NCBI GenBank assembly: GCA_030432235.1 | Contig: JAUIHT010000001.1 | Coordinates: forward strand, 682,001 to 746,000 | Length of the DNA: 64,000 nucleotides | From: Verrucomicrobiia bacterium | Lineage (GTDB): Bacteria > Verrucomicrobiota > Verrucomicrobiia > Opitutales > Cerasicoccaceae | Direction of reading: 5' to 3' | Shown: positions 52,499-62,900 of the stretch, in pieces | Layout of the letters: each line of letters starts with the position of its first letter | How positions within the stretch are numbered: position 1 is the stretch's first letter | Position numbers and translations under genes: made by a program | Notes under the pieces: model-generated | The model's database searches: none | Told to the model about the DNA's origin: nothing | Seen by the model: only the letters and a program-made list of their open reading frames with translations

Positions 52499-53224
52499 AT
52501 GCGAAGTTACCTCTATTTTCCGCTATTGACCTATTGCCTGGCTCTATTGAGTCTTCCGGCACAAGAGGTGCCTGCGCCGATTATTGACGTGAAGTTCACC
52601 GCGTTCATGTGGGATAAGCCACTCAAAGGGCATATCCATTACAGTAGTGAAGGCGAAGATATCCCCTTGAATTTGCCCAATTTACAGCGTTCACCGATTT
52701 ACAGCTATACTGGGCCTACCCCCTTGCCATTCTATACAATAGAAGCAGGAACGGACGGACAGACAATCCGCTCGACGGTGGCGGAGGCAAATATTCCTGT
52801 GGATATGAGCAAGCCGTTGCTGATATTTATTCCGGGCGGTTCAGGTGGCCTCGACTATCGGGTGGCGGTTCTTGATGACGAAGTAAAAGACTTTCGGCCA
52901 GGGAGTTACCGTTTTATTAATCTCAGCTCTTATGCAGTAAAAGGCAAAATCGGTGCTGTAGACGTAAATTTGTCCAAACGTGGTAGTACGGCCACGGTTG
53001 ATACGGGAGTAGACGAAGTCAGCTACGAGGATGTCATCTTTGCGATTGAGCAAAATGATACATGGAGGCCTGCCTTCCAAACCGTTTGGCGGATTGACCC
53101 TCGCGAGCGAATGCTGGTGTTTCTGACTGATTCCACTAAGCGCCATCTCGGACCGCTTGAGTTGAAGGCAATCCCACAGTTGGTTCTCAATCCCGTCCCG
53201 TCGGCAGGAGAGGAGAACCAGTGA
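52499..53224 (+). CDS. Secreted beta-rich protein of unknown function
   Basis: The 241-residue product from the ATG at 52499 has a clear ribosome site (GGAG at 52488-52491, seven bases before) and a signal peptide (YLYFPLLTYCLALLSLPAQ). The mature protein is beta-rich with no catalytic motif (PLLIFIPGGSGGLDYRVAVLD, then SYRFINLSSYAVKGKIG, then ERMLVFLTDSTKRHLGP) and looks like two small beta-sandwich halves. I do not recognise a family. The stop overlaps the GTG start of the esterase by GTGA, so the two are translationally coupled and may work on the same substrate. Confidence 0.7.
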   Translation: MRSYLYFPLLTYCLALLSLPAQEVPAPIIDVKFTAFMWDKPLKGHIHYSSEGEDIPLNLPNLQRSPIYSYTGPTPLPFYTIEAGTDGQTIRSTVAEANIPVDMSKPLLIFIPGGSGGLDYRVAVLDDEVKDFRPGSYRFINLSSYAVKGKIGAVDVNLSKRGSTATVDTGVDEVSYEDVIFAIEQNDTWRPAFQTVWRIDPRERMLVFLTDSTKRHLGPLELKAIPQLVLNPVPSAGEENQ

Positions 53225-54879
53225 CCGTACGCTTCTCTATCACCGTCCTGATTGCCTGCTTGGCTGGGTTTACATTGCGTGCTGCGCCCATGCCTGGTGA
53301 GCAGGTATATATGGACGACCTGAGTTACGGCTATTGGGTTTACCTCCCGTCCGACTATACCCCGGAGCGCTCCTGGCCATTGGTGCTCTTTCTGCATGGT
53401 CGAGGTAGTGGTCGTAACAAGGATGCCATGCTCGAGCACGGACCTCCGTTCAATGTCGCTCGCGGCGAAGATTTTCCATTCATACTGGTTTCGCCCCGCT
53501 CATTGCCGGGGGAGTGGTGGTCGGCAGAGGAGCTTCAAAAGTTTCTTGATATCGTCCTCAGCCGTTATCCGGTGGATACACGCCGCATATACCTGACTGG
53601 GCTCAGTATGGGTGGTTTCGGCAGCTGGGCATTAGGAGCACGGGCGCCAGAATACTTCGCGGCCATCGCGCCCATTTGTGGAGGTGGCAACCCGGACTGG
53701 GCATCTCAGTACGGCGATATGCCAATCAGGGCTTACCACGGAGCTTATGATAAAGTGGTAAAGCCCGAGAAGTCGGTAGAGATGGTAGACGCGATCAAGG
53801 CAGTTGGTGGTAATGCCGAATTAATCATGCTTCCCAAGGCCGCTCATGTATCTTGGCCTGAGGTCTACAACAACCCGGAGTTTTGGGCATGGCTGCTTTC
53901 TCATGAGCGCGAGAAAGGAGTGACAGTGGACGCTAATGCCGAACTGCGATATCGCTTGAAGGAGGAAGTCCAGTGGCGACTTTTCGGGCAGACCGCTGCC
54001 GGCTCGAATTTTCGAGAATTGCGTAGCTCCCTGGAGGTCAGGAACCGCTTGGAGATTGCCTGTCAGGTCGAGGCGATTTTGCAGCCATCCAGGGGTATCT
54101 CGGTTGAGCCGGAGTCCGTCTCCATGGATTTACTGCCAGGCCAGCAGAGGCAATTGCACGTTTCTTTCGTCGCGTCCGAGCCAGTTAACTGGGAGAGTGA
54201 GCCGGGGTGCAAAGTGATCCTCCGAACCAGCATAATGTTGCCGGACTGCGAGGCCCTAGAGCATGAAGAAACTCGCACGTATTCCTTTTCGCGTCATCAG
54301 GTTATTCCCACCCGTGAAATCTCCGTGACAGTAGACGGATACATCGAAGAGCAGGTTGAGATGTCCCATACGTTTATTGAAGACTACGTACTGGGAACGG
54401 CTGTTTGGACTGATGACGGCCTGTATCTCGCTTTTTCGGTCGAGGACTCAACTCCGTTCATGGATGCCAAGCTTCCAGTCTGGGAGCAGGACAGCTTGGA
54501 GATTCGCTTCGACTTGAGGGCAGGCGATGAGCAGAGCCTGCCGACAAAAGACTGGGATGATGTCTTGCCCGTATTAATTGCCCCTGGTCAGGGGGCAGGC
54601 GATGAGGTCGTTTGGAAGCGCTCGTCAATACCTGAAGAGGTCTGCTTTGCGGCCCGCAAAACGGAAACGGGCTACATCGTTGAAATAGAAATACCTAAAA
54701 AGCTGATGGAGGCCGTGCTGAGCCAGTCCGACGGGGCCTTTCGCATGAATGTTGCGCAGAATGATTTCGAAGTCGCTGGCCGTGGAGTAAAGCGCTGGTT
54801 TGAAGAAGATTGGAGAAGTGAAAGGGCGGACTCTTCCAAGGGCATTTTTGTGTTCGAGCAGGCATCACCAACATATTAG
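53221..54879 (+). CDS. Secreted CE1-type esterase with C-terminal CBM9-like domain
   Basis: This 552-residue protein has a signal peptide (ITVLIACLAGFTLRAA). Residues 25-235 are an alpha/beta hydrolase with an oxyanion stretch LVLFLHGRGSG and catalytic triad candidates Ser129 (TGLSMGG), Asp177 (GAYDKVV) and His209 (KAAHVSW), as in CE1 feruloyl/acetyl esterases and PHB depolymerase-like proteins. After a beta-linker, the C-terminal 190 residues (YVLGTAVWTDDGLYLAFSVED, EQDSLEIRFDLRAGDE) match the CBM9-like module of the GH39-like enzyme upstream. The GTG start at 53221 overlaps the previous stop. It probably removes ester groups from plant or algal polysaccharide. Confidence 0.83.
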   Translation: MTVRFSITVLIACLAGFTLRAAPMPGEQVYMDDLSYGYWVYLPSDYTPERSWPLVLFLHGRGSGRNKDAMLEHGPPFNVARGEDFPFILVSPRSLPGEWWSAEELQKFLDIVLSRYPVDTRRIYLTGLSMGGFGSWALGARAPEYFAAIAPICGGGNPDWASQYGDMPIRAYHGAYDKVVKPEKSVEMVDAIKAVGGNAELIMLPKAAHVSWPEVYNNPEFWAWLLSHEREKGVTVDANAELRYRLKEEVQWRLFGQTAAGSNFRELRSSLEVRNRLEIACQVEAILQPSRGISVEPESVSMDLLPGQQRQLHVSFVASEPVNWESEPGCKVILRTSIMLPDCEALEHEETRTYSFSRHQVIPTREISVTVDGYIEEQVEMSHTFIEDYVLGTAVWTDDGLYLAFSVEDSTPFMDAKLPVWEQDSLEIRFDLRAGDEQSLPTKDWDDVLPVLIAPGQGAGDEVVWKRSSIPEEVCFAARKTETGYIVEIEIPKKLMEAVLSQSDGAFRMNVAQNDFEVAGRGVKRWFEEDWRSERADSSKGIFVFEQASPTY

Positions 54880-55003
54880 TTTAATGACAGTTACACTAAA
54901 ATCTCCCGTGCGCTTTAGAACTATAGCTAGCCAGATGAAGCAACTCACCGGGCAGCTCTAATTGATGTTTTCCCCGACCCTGAAATCCTGAACCAATGGA
55001 ACG

Positions 55004-55315
55004 ATGCTCTACGAACTAAGAACCTACACTTGTAAGCCAGGAACGGTACAGACCGTCTTGTCATTGTGGAAAAATGAGGGAGAAGCCATGCTGGAGCCCT
55101 ACTTTAAAATGGTCGGGCAATGGACGTGCGAAGCAGGTGATGTAAATCGCATTGTGACCCTTTGGGCTTTTGACAGTTTTGAGCACCGTCGCGAAATGCG
55201 GAAGCAATTGCTGGTACATCCGGGTTTCGCGGAGTACCTGTCCCGTTGTCGTGAGTGCTATCTCAGTCAGGAGTCCGAAATACTAACCGCCACGTGTCTT
55301 TCTCCGTTGCAATGA
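55004..55315 (+). CDS. NIPSNAP family protein
   Basis: A 103-residue protein with a ferredoxin-like (dimeric alpha/beta barrel) pattern: MLYELRTYTCKPGTVQTVLSLWKN, then VGQWTCEAGDVNRIVTLWAFDSFEHR. The opening LYELRTYTCKPG is the family signature of NIPSNAP/Dabb-like proteins. Bacterial members are often found with sugar catabolic genes; their function is unknown. It lies between the esterase gene (124 bases upstream) and the rhamnosidase-like gene (111 bases downstream), all on the plus strand. Confidence 0.83.
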   Translation: MLYELRTYTCKPGTVQTVLSLWKNEGEAMLEPYFKMVGQWTCEAGDVNRIVTLWAFDSFEHRREMRKQLLVHPGFAEYLSRCRECYLSQESEILTATCLSPLQ

Positions 55316-55426
55316 GCCGAAAACGAACCTTTTGCGTGGGATTAGCTGGCAAGGTTCACCGGGCTACGAAGCGCTAGCAGCTAGTTCCAGGGAAGGGGGA
55401 CATTCAGGGTACTGCCGATTTCCATT

Positions 55427-57814
55427 ATGAGTGCGTTTGACCACATCAACGATGCAGCTTTTCTCAATCGAGGCGACGAAACTGAAAACGCCTTCAGCGG
55501 ATTCCTGCGCGAATTTGAACTGAAACAAGTCCCCGAGCGGGCAGAAATAGCCCTGACCGCTGACACGCATTACAAGCTCTATGTTAATGGACGTTGTGTG
55601 GGGTATGGCCCCGCTCCTTTTCGCCGTCCAGTCATGCGGGTGGACTCCTACGACTTGCACGATTTTCTGATCGCAGGGCTAAACAGTGTTTTCGTGCTGA
55701 CACGCTTCATCGGCATAGATTGTAAGTACAACGTTAAAGGCGAGCCGGGCTTTATCGGTGCAATCAAGATGGACGGTGAGGTCATCTTGAGTGACGATCA
55801 ATGGAGTGCGTTTCGGCTGGATGCATGGGAACATGAGACACCAAAGATTACCTGGGCTCTGCCGCCGATGGAGTGTGTTAATCTGTCCTCCGCATCTTAC
55901 GGCATCCTGACGAGGTACGCATGTGAAGACTTTGCGGCGAAAAGTGATGTGGAGCAGGATTGCAAGGTGCCGATACGGACTCACAGTCCCGCGGGCATTA
56001 CCTTCCAGAAACGTGGCGTGCCGAATCTGCATTGGGAGGCGCCCTGCGCCCTGCGTCTCAAGGAGGTTTTCCGCACCGTTAACGAGGTTTACAACCTTAA
56101 GGATTCACCTCTGCGCCTTGATCGCGAGGGACTGAAACCGGCATGGGACATCGAGGCCTGCGATATCTTTGGCAATCCTCAGCCGAGCCTTCCTCGCAAG
56201 CGTGGAGAGCCTGGCTACGCGCTACTGTACGACACATTGAGGATGACCGCAGGTGACTTCACCGTGGAGATCGAGTCGAGCGGCCCTGCCACGGTGGACA
56301 TCGGATCGGCGGAGCAATTGATCTCCGGGCGGCCTTTCATCTCACGTAATGGTAGTTACTATGTCACACGCCTGCATCTTGTTCCCGGTGTGAACCGTTT
56401 TCGTCTCTATGCTTTCACTGGCTTCCGGTATCTTTACCTCGTTGCACGTGATTTTGAGGGAATCTTGAAGATCAGAAAGCTTGCGTACAACGAGTGCTAT
56501 TCCGCATTGGACTATCGTGATTCCTGTGACCTGGGCGACCGTGCCTTTGCGGCCATTTACGAGATTTCACGCCGCAGTATCCAGCTTACCACGCAGGCAG
56601 CCTACCATGATTGCAACACTCGTGAGCATGGCAACTACTGGGGGGACGCCATCTGGGTGGCAGATATGCTCGGCCACATGAGCGGTGATTTCTCGCACAT
56701 GCGCGAGCAGTGCCTGGCCATGCCCGGTGAGTACGAGGCGCTTGGTACGCTTAACTCCAGCCTCTACGGCAAGGGTCGTCCGCTAATCGACTACTGCATG
56801 ATCGCCGTGGAAATGCTCCGCCGTTACGTGCGCTACACCGCGGATTTTGAAACCGCTCGCAAAGCCCTTCCGACCTGCCGGGCTATCGTGGGAGACTTTT
56901 CATCGGCCCGTGACGATGCCGGATTTGTCCGCTTGGAAAATCTGAAGGCGCTTAAGCCGGAACCGTATGAGAACGCCATCATCTTTCTCGATCATCCCGG
57001 ACTGGGCTGGCATGGTCGTACCACGACTGGCATTGAGCGTGCCGAGCCGAGTGCGGGATTAAACCTTTATTTTCTTCAAGCTCTGCAGGCCATCCGTGAA
57101 CTTTCGCTATGGCTTGGCGAAAGTGACACCCTCGATGATCCGATCGAGCACCTGCGTGGGCTCATTCGAACTCGTTTTTACTGCCCAAACACAGGCTTGA
57201 TTGCAGACTCTCTCGATGGGAGTGGAAAGCCCTCGGGTTATAGCCAGATCGTCAACGCATTAGCTGTTATGAGCGGCGTACTGGAGGGGGATGCTGCGTG
57301 CCGGGCCATGCGAATGGTATGTGATCTGGAGCAGCATCCCTGGGTGGCCCAGGGCACACCTTATACTTACTTCTCCATTTTCGAAGCGCTTGGGCGCTTG
57401 GGGCTGGAGGAACTGGCTTTACGCGAACTGCGCACCCGCTGGCTACCCATGATCGAGCAGGGCGCGACCACCACTTGGGAGACTTTCCGTTGCGATAATC
57501 ACGATTCTCTCAATCATGCTTGGAGTGCTCCTCTGCCATACTTCGTACGCCGTTGGCTGGCCGGTATTGAGCCCCTTGCTCCTGGCTATAGTCGGGTACG
57601 CATTGCCCCGTCTCTGCACGCACGCGAACGTGCATCGATTACCATGGTCTTGCCTCAAGGGCCGGTTGGCATTGGCTGGCTGACACAGCCTGACAGTGTC
57701 GTCGGAGTCCACGTGGAAATCCCCAAGGGCGTGGAGGCGATATTGGTTACTGGCGCTGGCGAGCAGCCTCTGAAATCCGGCCTGAATGAATTGCAGGTTA
57801 CTCTGAAGAGCTAA
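55427..57814 (+). CDS. GH78-like alpha-L-rhamnosidase family protein
   Basis: This 795-residue protein has an N-terminal jelly-roll (ADTHYKLYVNGRCVGYGPAPF) common to GH78 and related enzymes. A second beta-domain follows (GDFTVEIESSGPATVDIGSAEQL), then an (alpha/alpha)6 barrel from about residue 375. The barrel begins with DCNTREHGNYWGDAIWVADM (Asp395, Glu400, Asp407), aligned with the rhamnosidase DCP.RDERLGW.GDA catalytic region but with changed residues; NHAWSAPLPYFVRRWLAGIEP and a beta-sandwich close the protein. Family assignment is good; rhamnose specificity is not certain. No signal peptide is seen. Confidence 0.82.
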   Translation: MSAFDHINDAAFLNRGDETENAFSGFLREFELKQVPERAEIALTADTHYKLYVNGRCVGYGPAPFRRPVMRVDSYDLHDFLIAGLNSVFVLTRFIGIDCKYNVKGEPGFIGAIKMDGEVILSDDQWSAFRLDAWEHETPKITWALPPMECVNLSSASYGILTRYACEDFAAKSDVEQDCKVPIRTHSPAGITFQKRGVPNLHWEAPCALRLKEVFRTVNEVYNLKDSPLRLDREGLKPAWDIEACDIFGNPQPSLPRKRGEPGYALLYDTLRMTAGDFTVEIESSGPATVDIGSAEQLISGRPFISRNGSYYVTRLHLVPGVNRFRLYAFTGFRYLYLVARDFEGILKIRKLAYNECYSALDYRDSCDLGDRAFAAIYEISRRSIQLTTQAAYHDCNTREHGNYWGDAIWVADMLGHMSGDFSHMREQCLAMPGEYEALGTLNSSLYGKGRPLIDYCMIAVEMLRRYVRYTADFETARKALPTCRAIVGDFSSARDDAGFVRLENLKALKPEPYENAIIFLDHPGLGWHGRTTTGIERAEPSAGLNLYFLQALQAIRELSLWLGESDTLDDPIEHLRGLIRTRFYCPNTGLIADSLDGSGKPSGYSQIVNALAVMSGVLEGDAACRAMRMVCDLEQHPWVAQGTPYTYFSIFEALGRLGLEELALRELRTRWLPMIEQGATTTWETFRCDNHDSLNHAWSAPLPYFVRRWLAGIEPLAPGYSRVRIAPSLHARERASITMVLPQGPVGIGWLTQPDSVVGVHVEIPKGVEAILVTGAGEQPLKSGLNELQVTLKS

Positions 57815-57851
57815 CTTCTCAGTGCGTTTCGTTGCAAAAAAAGCTTCGAAA

Positions 57852-58664
57852 TCAAGCGCGAGCGAGAGGCACTTCTTCTGGGTTGATATTTATCTGGGAT
57901 GGCTCGTTTACCAAGTTCTCCTTAATATAGTCAAAGCTCAGCTTTAGAGAGTCGAAGGGGTCGCCTGGGCAGCGGTCCTGCTCAACCATAAACCATTGGC
58001 AACCTGAGGCTTCCGCGGCATCTATGATGCGCTTCATGTTGAGGTTTCCATAGCCGATTTCGGCAAAGGCGGGCTTGTTCTCGTCATCAATACGATAGTC
58101 TTTGAGATGGATGAGGGGTAGGCGGCCTTTTAGCTTTTTACACCATTCGACGGGGTCGCCGCCACCGTATTGGACCCAGTAGATATCCAGTTCTCCCTGG
58201 ATTCTAGTCTCGTTGAAAATTCTGTCTAATAATATCTTTTCACCAAAGCGACGGAATTCGAATTGATGGTTGTGGTAGGTAAGTACCTTGCCGGCCTTGG
58301 CCAATACTTCAGTGGCCTTTTGCAGATCGTCTATCAGGGCATTTACTGAATTGATGTCAGTAAAATCCACGCCTGCAGGAAATGGAAACGCCGTGTAGTC
58401 CGTGCCGAGTTCTTCAAGGACCTCGATGATTTTTTCCGGATCGTCGCGTAGTTGCTGAGCCGAAGCATGCGTTGAAGAAATGACCAAGCCGTTATCCTTG
58501 CAGAGTTGCTTGAAGAGTTTCAGCTCGATGGGTCCGATGTTGCTTACCTGTACTGCACGGTAGCCGATGGCACTTAGTTTTTCCAGGCTTGTAGCGACAT
58601 CTTCAGGCGTTTTTAAAAAGGCCTTGATGGTAAACATTTGCGCGGCGACTTGATCTATTTTCAT
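57852..58664 (-). CDS. Sugar phosphate isomerase/epimerase family TIM-barrel protein
   Basis: A 270-residue xylose-isomerase-like TIM barrel: KIDQVAAQMFTIKAFLKTPED, then LSAIGYRAVQVSNIGP, LTYHNHQFEF, GELDIYWVQYGGGDP, LPLIHLKDYRI and WFMVEQDRCP. The His/Glu/Asp pattern at the barrel end suggests a metal-dependent isomerase, as in IolE/IolH-like proteins. The ATG at 58664 is chosen because family proteins begin at KIDQVAAQ; the frame upstream to 58733 is unlikely. It is convergent with the rhamnosidase-like gene and divergent from the gene at 59098. It probably converts the sugar released by the neighbouring hydrolases. Confidence 0.85.
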   Translation of the reverse strand: MKIDQVAAQMFTIKAFLKTPEDVATSLEKLSAIGYRAVQVSNIGPIELKLFKQLCKDNGLVISSTHASAQQLRDDPEKIIEVLEELGTDYTAFPFPAGVDFTDINSVNALIDDLQKATEVLAKAGKVLTYHNHQFEFRRFGEKILLDRIFNETRIQGELDIYWVQYGGGDPVEWCKKLKGRLPLIHLKDYRIDDENKPAFAEIGYGNLNMKRIIDAAEASGCQWFMVEQDRCPGDPFDSLKLSFDYIKENLVNEPSQININPEEVPLARA

Positions 58665-59097
58665 GGTGCTATGTTCTTTCGGAATTAGACAGGAAGTGGG
58701 ATGAGGTTGCTTCCAGGGTTTGGATACCGGCAAGGAGTGCTAAGTGTGTCTCTTTCCGGAAGAAGAACCTATGTCACAGCGCCTGCGACGAATCTAGAAG
58801 GAGATTGTTTTACCTTATAAACGGGTCCGGCATTCTGGCTCTTGGCGTTTGCGACACTCTATTTTGCTTCATTCCGCACCTCCTTGGTTTGCATTTAGTA
58901 TTACGCCATCTTGATTGAGATGGTGGTAAATATTAGTGGTGGACTTGTGGATAATGAGCAGAATTGTCACCTGCATTCGTTTTACTGTTTAAACGGGTCC
59001 TCGTTTGAATCTTTCCACTTTTTCGGAGAGACTGGCTTTACAGCAGAAAAAGCTTCCTCGTCGTACCTAGTCGAGGACACAAACAAGAACCCCAAAT
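58665..59097. other. 433-bp divergent intergenic region with a repeated 11-mer
   Basis: No supported gene lies here. TAAACGGGTCC occurs at 58818-58828 and again, same strand, at 58990-59000, which could be paired operator half-sites for the divergent promoters of the isomerase and the secreted protein genes. An open frame at 58911-59117 has no protein-like features. Confidence 0.4.
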
Positions 59098-59739
59098 ATG
59101 CAATTTATGATACATAAGCTTATTACATCCATTCAGATTTCAGTAATCGCGTTGAGCTCTCTCCTGGCTCTAACCGCGCAGGCAAAAGAAGAGACGATGC
59201 TTATTACTGATTTTAGTATTCCGGGCGAATGGACTCAATCACGCTGGAATAAGGCTGATGGCCGCATCGCGTTACGCCCTAATGTCCCGCCCGCCCTCAA
59301 GGATACCGAAGACGCTCCTGAGCAGTCTCTGGGAGTAAAAATCGAATGGCCTGGTGGAGAAGGTTTTCGTTTCTTCAATGTCGAGCCCGCGAACAGTGAG
59401 CCCATCCCGTTTGAAGTCAAAGAGTTACGTCTGTGGTATAGCGGAACGGGCACCGGCCATTTGCTGGTGGTTGTCGTTGATGATGCCCAAGGCAAGTCGC
59501 ATAAACTGCCTATTGGTAAAATGGAATCCACGCAATGGGAGCAGGCACGTTTGCGGGTCCCCGCGAAGGTGGCGCAGCCCATTACCATTAAGGCCATCAA
59601 CCAGCATGATTGGGGCATTCCAACTCCTGCCGAAACGACCGCGTATTTTTCCAGGCTTGAAGCTGTCGTCGATACAGAAAAGCCACTTGGAGCCGGGTCT
59701 GCCTCGGGTGGAGCTGGCAAGCGCAATGACGACTGGTAA
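59098..59739 (+). CDS. Secreted protein with a CBM-like beta-sandwich, function unknown
   Basis: A 213-residue protein with a signal peptide (LITSIQISVIALSSLLALTAQA, cleavage near AQAKE). The mature part is a single beta-sandwich: DFSIPGEWTQSRWNKADG, IEWPGGEGFRFFNVEPAN, FEVKELRLWYSGTGTGHLL, then WEQARLRVPAKV. This resembles carbohydrate-binding or carbohydrate-esterase accessory domains. The C-terminus is a short glycine-rich tail (GSASGGAGKRNDDW). No catalytic residues can be assigned. The ATG at 59098 is used; a second in-frame ATG three codons later would leave the signal peptide intact. Confidence 0.72.
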   Translation: MQFMIHKLITSIQISVIALSSLLALTAQAKEETMLITDFSIPGEWTQSRWNKADGRIALRPNVPPALKDTEDAPEQSLGVKIEWPGGEGFRFFNVEPANSEPIPFEVKELRLWYSGTGTGHLLVVVVDDAQGKSHKLPIGKMESTQWEQARLRVPAKVAQPITIKAINQHDWGIPTPAETTAYFSRLEAVVDTEKPLGAGSASGGAGKRNDDW

Positions 59740-59909
59740 TGATTTTTAGAGAACGCACTAAGGAAGCGTTGCTGCCCGTTCGCCCAACCTGAAATAAGCC
59801 ACTAGCCTATTAAGTCCGCACAGAAGATAAGTAAGGTATATTTGACTGTTTAAATGGCTATGGTTTTGAGTCTCAGAGAGAATGCGTATAAAAGCATTAG
59901 TGAAATTGA

Positions 59910-62900
59910 ATGTTTCTGCATTTTTCAAGTTTTGCCCCAAAGGATGTAAAGACAAAGCCCCTGCTTGAATACACCAGAACAGGTGGCGGGCAGCATGGTT
60001 TTGCCTTGATTGTGGCGCTTACCTTGATGGCGTTTCTGGTTCTGTTACTCATGGGCCTTCTGGCGGTTGTGTCCGTCGAGACACAGTTGACCACCTCTCA
60101 GCAAAAATTCAATGAGGCCAAGGCAAATGCTTTATTGGGATTGCAGGTCGCCCTTGGGCAATTGCAGGAGTATGCGGGCCCGGATCAGCGAATCACGGCA
60201 ACTGCGTCGCTTTTTGATGAATCCCCGGACGCCCCGGATGTCACCGGTGTGGCCAACCCACACTGGGTCGGCGTCTGGAATGGACAATATGGGCGTAGTG
60301 CCAGTTTTAACCAGTCATTTGATCGTGGGGATTCCGTGCTTACCTGGCTGGTGAGTGGCAATGAAAGAGCTGATTCGGGTAGTCCTGAGCTGGATGCGGT
60401 GACCGATACTTTGAGTTCTGACGATAATGATACTGTTTTTTTGGCGACTGCGGGGAAAACGGTTGAAAGCATTGCCGATGAAATACGAGTCCGTAAAACA
60501 CCCATTGAGGACCGAGGTGCTTATGCATACTGGGTATCGGATGAAGGGATAAAGGGCAAGATTAGTCCGGACGATGCGCGCCTCATTCCCGGGAGCGCTT
60601 TGGCAGACCAGCCAATGGCGAACCGCATTAATCTTGGCAGCGGGCTTCATCCGCACATCGAGTTCCTTAATGGTCTGGCGGATTTTCCCGGTGATTATAC
60701 GCAGGGCCAAAGTATTTTGAGCGGGATTGGCGACCTGAGTCTGATTGATGAAAACTATGCCGTGCCAGGTCGCGAATATTTCCATGATTTGACCACCTGT
60801 TCCTATGGAGTGCTGTCCGATCCAGCCCGCGGTGGCCTTAAGCGTGATTTGTCACTGGCCTTTGAAATGGATGAGAACACATTCCTCCAGACGGAATTCG
60901 CCGGTGATTACGGACGTCAGAACTATGGAGAAAACTTTGCAGTCAGCTTTCTGTTTCATGAGCAGGTTCCCGGCAGTGGCCGCAAGGTGCGTGGGCCGAC
61001 GTGGCATTTGATGCGGGACTTCCACCGCCTTTATAAGCAGGTGGACAATGCGGCTGACAATCCATCGATTGCCACTCGTGCAACTTTTCCGAATGTACCC
61101 GAAGTATACCGGTTGGGGGTAAGCTCCGCGAAAAATGAAGGGCCCTACTGGAACTACCGCAACAATGACTATCTTGAGGAGGTGGATGAGGATGATAAGA
61201 ATATCGTTTTGCCGAATGCCACCAAGGCACAGGTTATGCCGGTCTTAAACCGGCTGGTGTATTACTTCTATATGGATGTCGGACTGGATCCCAATAATCC
61301 TGGGCTAGGCGAAGATGTCCGGCTTATATATAACCCCGCGATTTTCTTATGGAACCCCTATAATGTCGCTATCACTTTTGAATCGGTCGTTTTGGAGACA
61401 CAGTATTTGCCTATGAGATTGGAATATATGGTGGTGAGACGCGATGGGCCTGATGATACAAGCCCGACCGTAAACGGTCCCCATATTTTAACAGTGGCCG
61501 AAGCCATGCAAGGGACGCTCAATGAGGGCTTCGAATCATTTAAGCGAAAGAGCGATGGGACACGCACTGTTAAAGGACGAACCTATATCACCTTCATCAT
61601 CAATAAAGATGGTAGCTCAAACTCCGCTCCTGTTACTATGGAGCCGGGAGAAATAAAAGTCTTTTCCATTAATGACCCAACGGTTGTGGGGTTTCAGGAA
61701 GAGATCTATGCGGGGGAGGGCTGGTCAGTTGATGGCGGTGCGGCTATTTCAAGAATAAAGCCCTATGAGAATGCCGACGGCACTGAAGTGCGCTACGACC
61801 CAGTAAGTCTTTCTGAAAATGATTCGCTCGATGATATTAAGCTGGTGCCCACCGATAGTCACATAGCGCTTTCATTGATGGACGTAAAAACCTTGAATGA
61901 CCCGCACCGTGTTCCCTTGGACATCGATTTAACTTCGGAGCATTTTCGGAACAAGGTGCCGGAGGCATGGGGGGCTAGCATCGAATTTGTGGATTGGGAT
62001 TCGGCAAAAACAGGAGAATTGCACGAGGACGGTCCTTTTGACTATATCATCATGCAGGAGGAGAAACAGTCCATTGCGGCGGTTGATATCTTCCTCAAAG
62101 CCGCTGCAGAAGACCAGTATCCTAATGAGATGTTTGGCTTTAGTAATGTACGCAGCCTCCGGCAGCATTTCAAAAACGCCAGTATTTCCCGTGGTGAAAG
62201 CTATCGCTGGGGATTTTGGGGGATTCGGTACCATGATATAAGCACGCCAAACGGAAATTTCCTGCAGTTTGACGGAGCCAGTAATCGCGGATTCTGGGGG
62301 GATGGCTATTCGTCCAGCAGCCAAACGCATGTCGTCAGCTTTGAAGTGCCGACTTACCCTCCGGTGTCACTGGGGATGTACCAGCATCTTGATATTTCGC
62401 CCTCGGCCTACAATCCGGCCTATGCGATCGGTAATTCACTGGCTAGTCCGTTCTTCGATAGGGATACATGGATTCGGGTGGGCTCTGGACAGGACCGTAC
62501 GACTTGGGATGTGTCCTGGCTGGCCAATCGAAGTCTTTGGGACCGCTATTACCTTTCTTCTCTGGCGCCTGAGGTTGATTACGGAAGCAGCAGTTATAAT
62601 GAGTTAAGCGATATTGAGGCGGTTGTTGCCTCGTTGGCTGGTGATGATGAGCGCATGCTCAGAAACGGACGCATGAAGTTGTATCGCGAGACAGGCACGG
62701 ATTTAGCGAGTCAGCTCCTTTCTTCTGGTTCTCTTGATCCGCAAAGCTATCGTGCTTTGACCGGGCATTTGATGGTGGATGGTTCCTTTAATGTAAACTC
62801 TACCTCGGTTGAGGCTTGGAAGTCCCTCTTGATGTCAACCTCTGGTGCTGAAGTGGATACTAACCAGGAAGGGGCAGGGGTCAGCGTAGAAGCCGTAGCC

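Noticed and set aside
58911-59117. 68-codon open frame upstream of 59098
   Set aside because: No ribosome site, no family resemblance, overlaps the start of a convincing signal-peptide gene.
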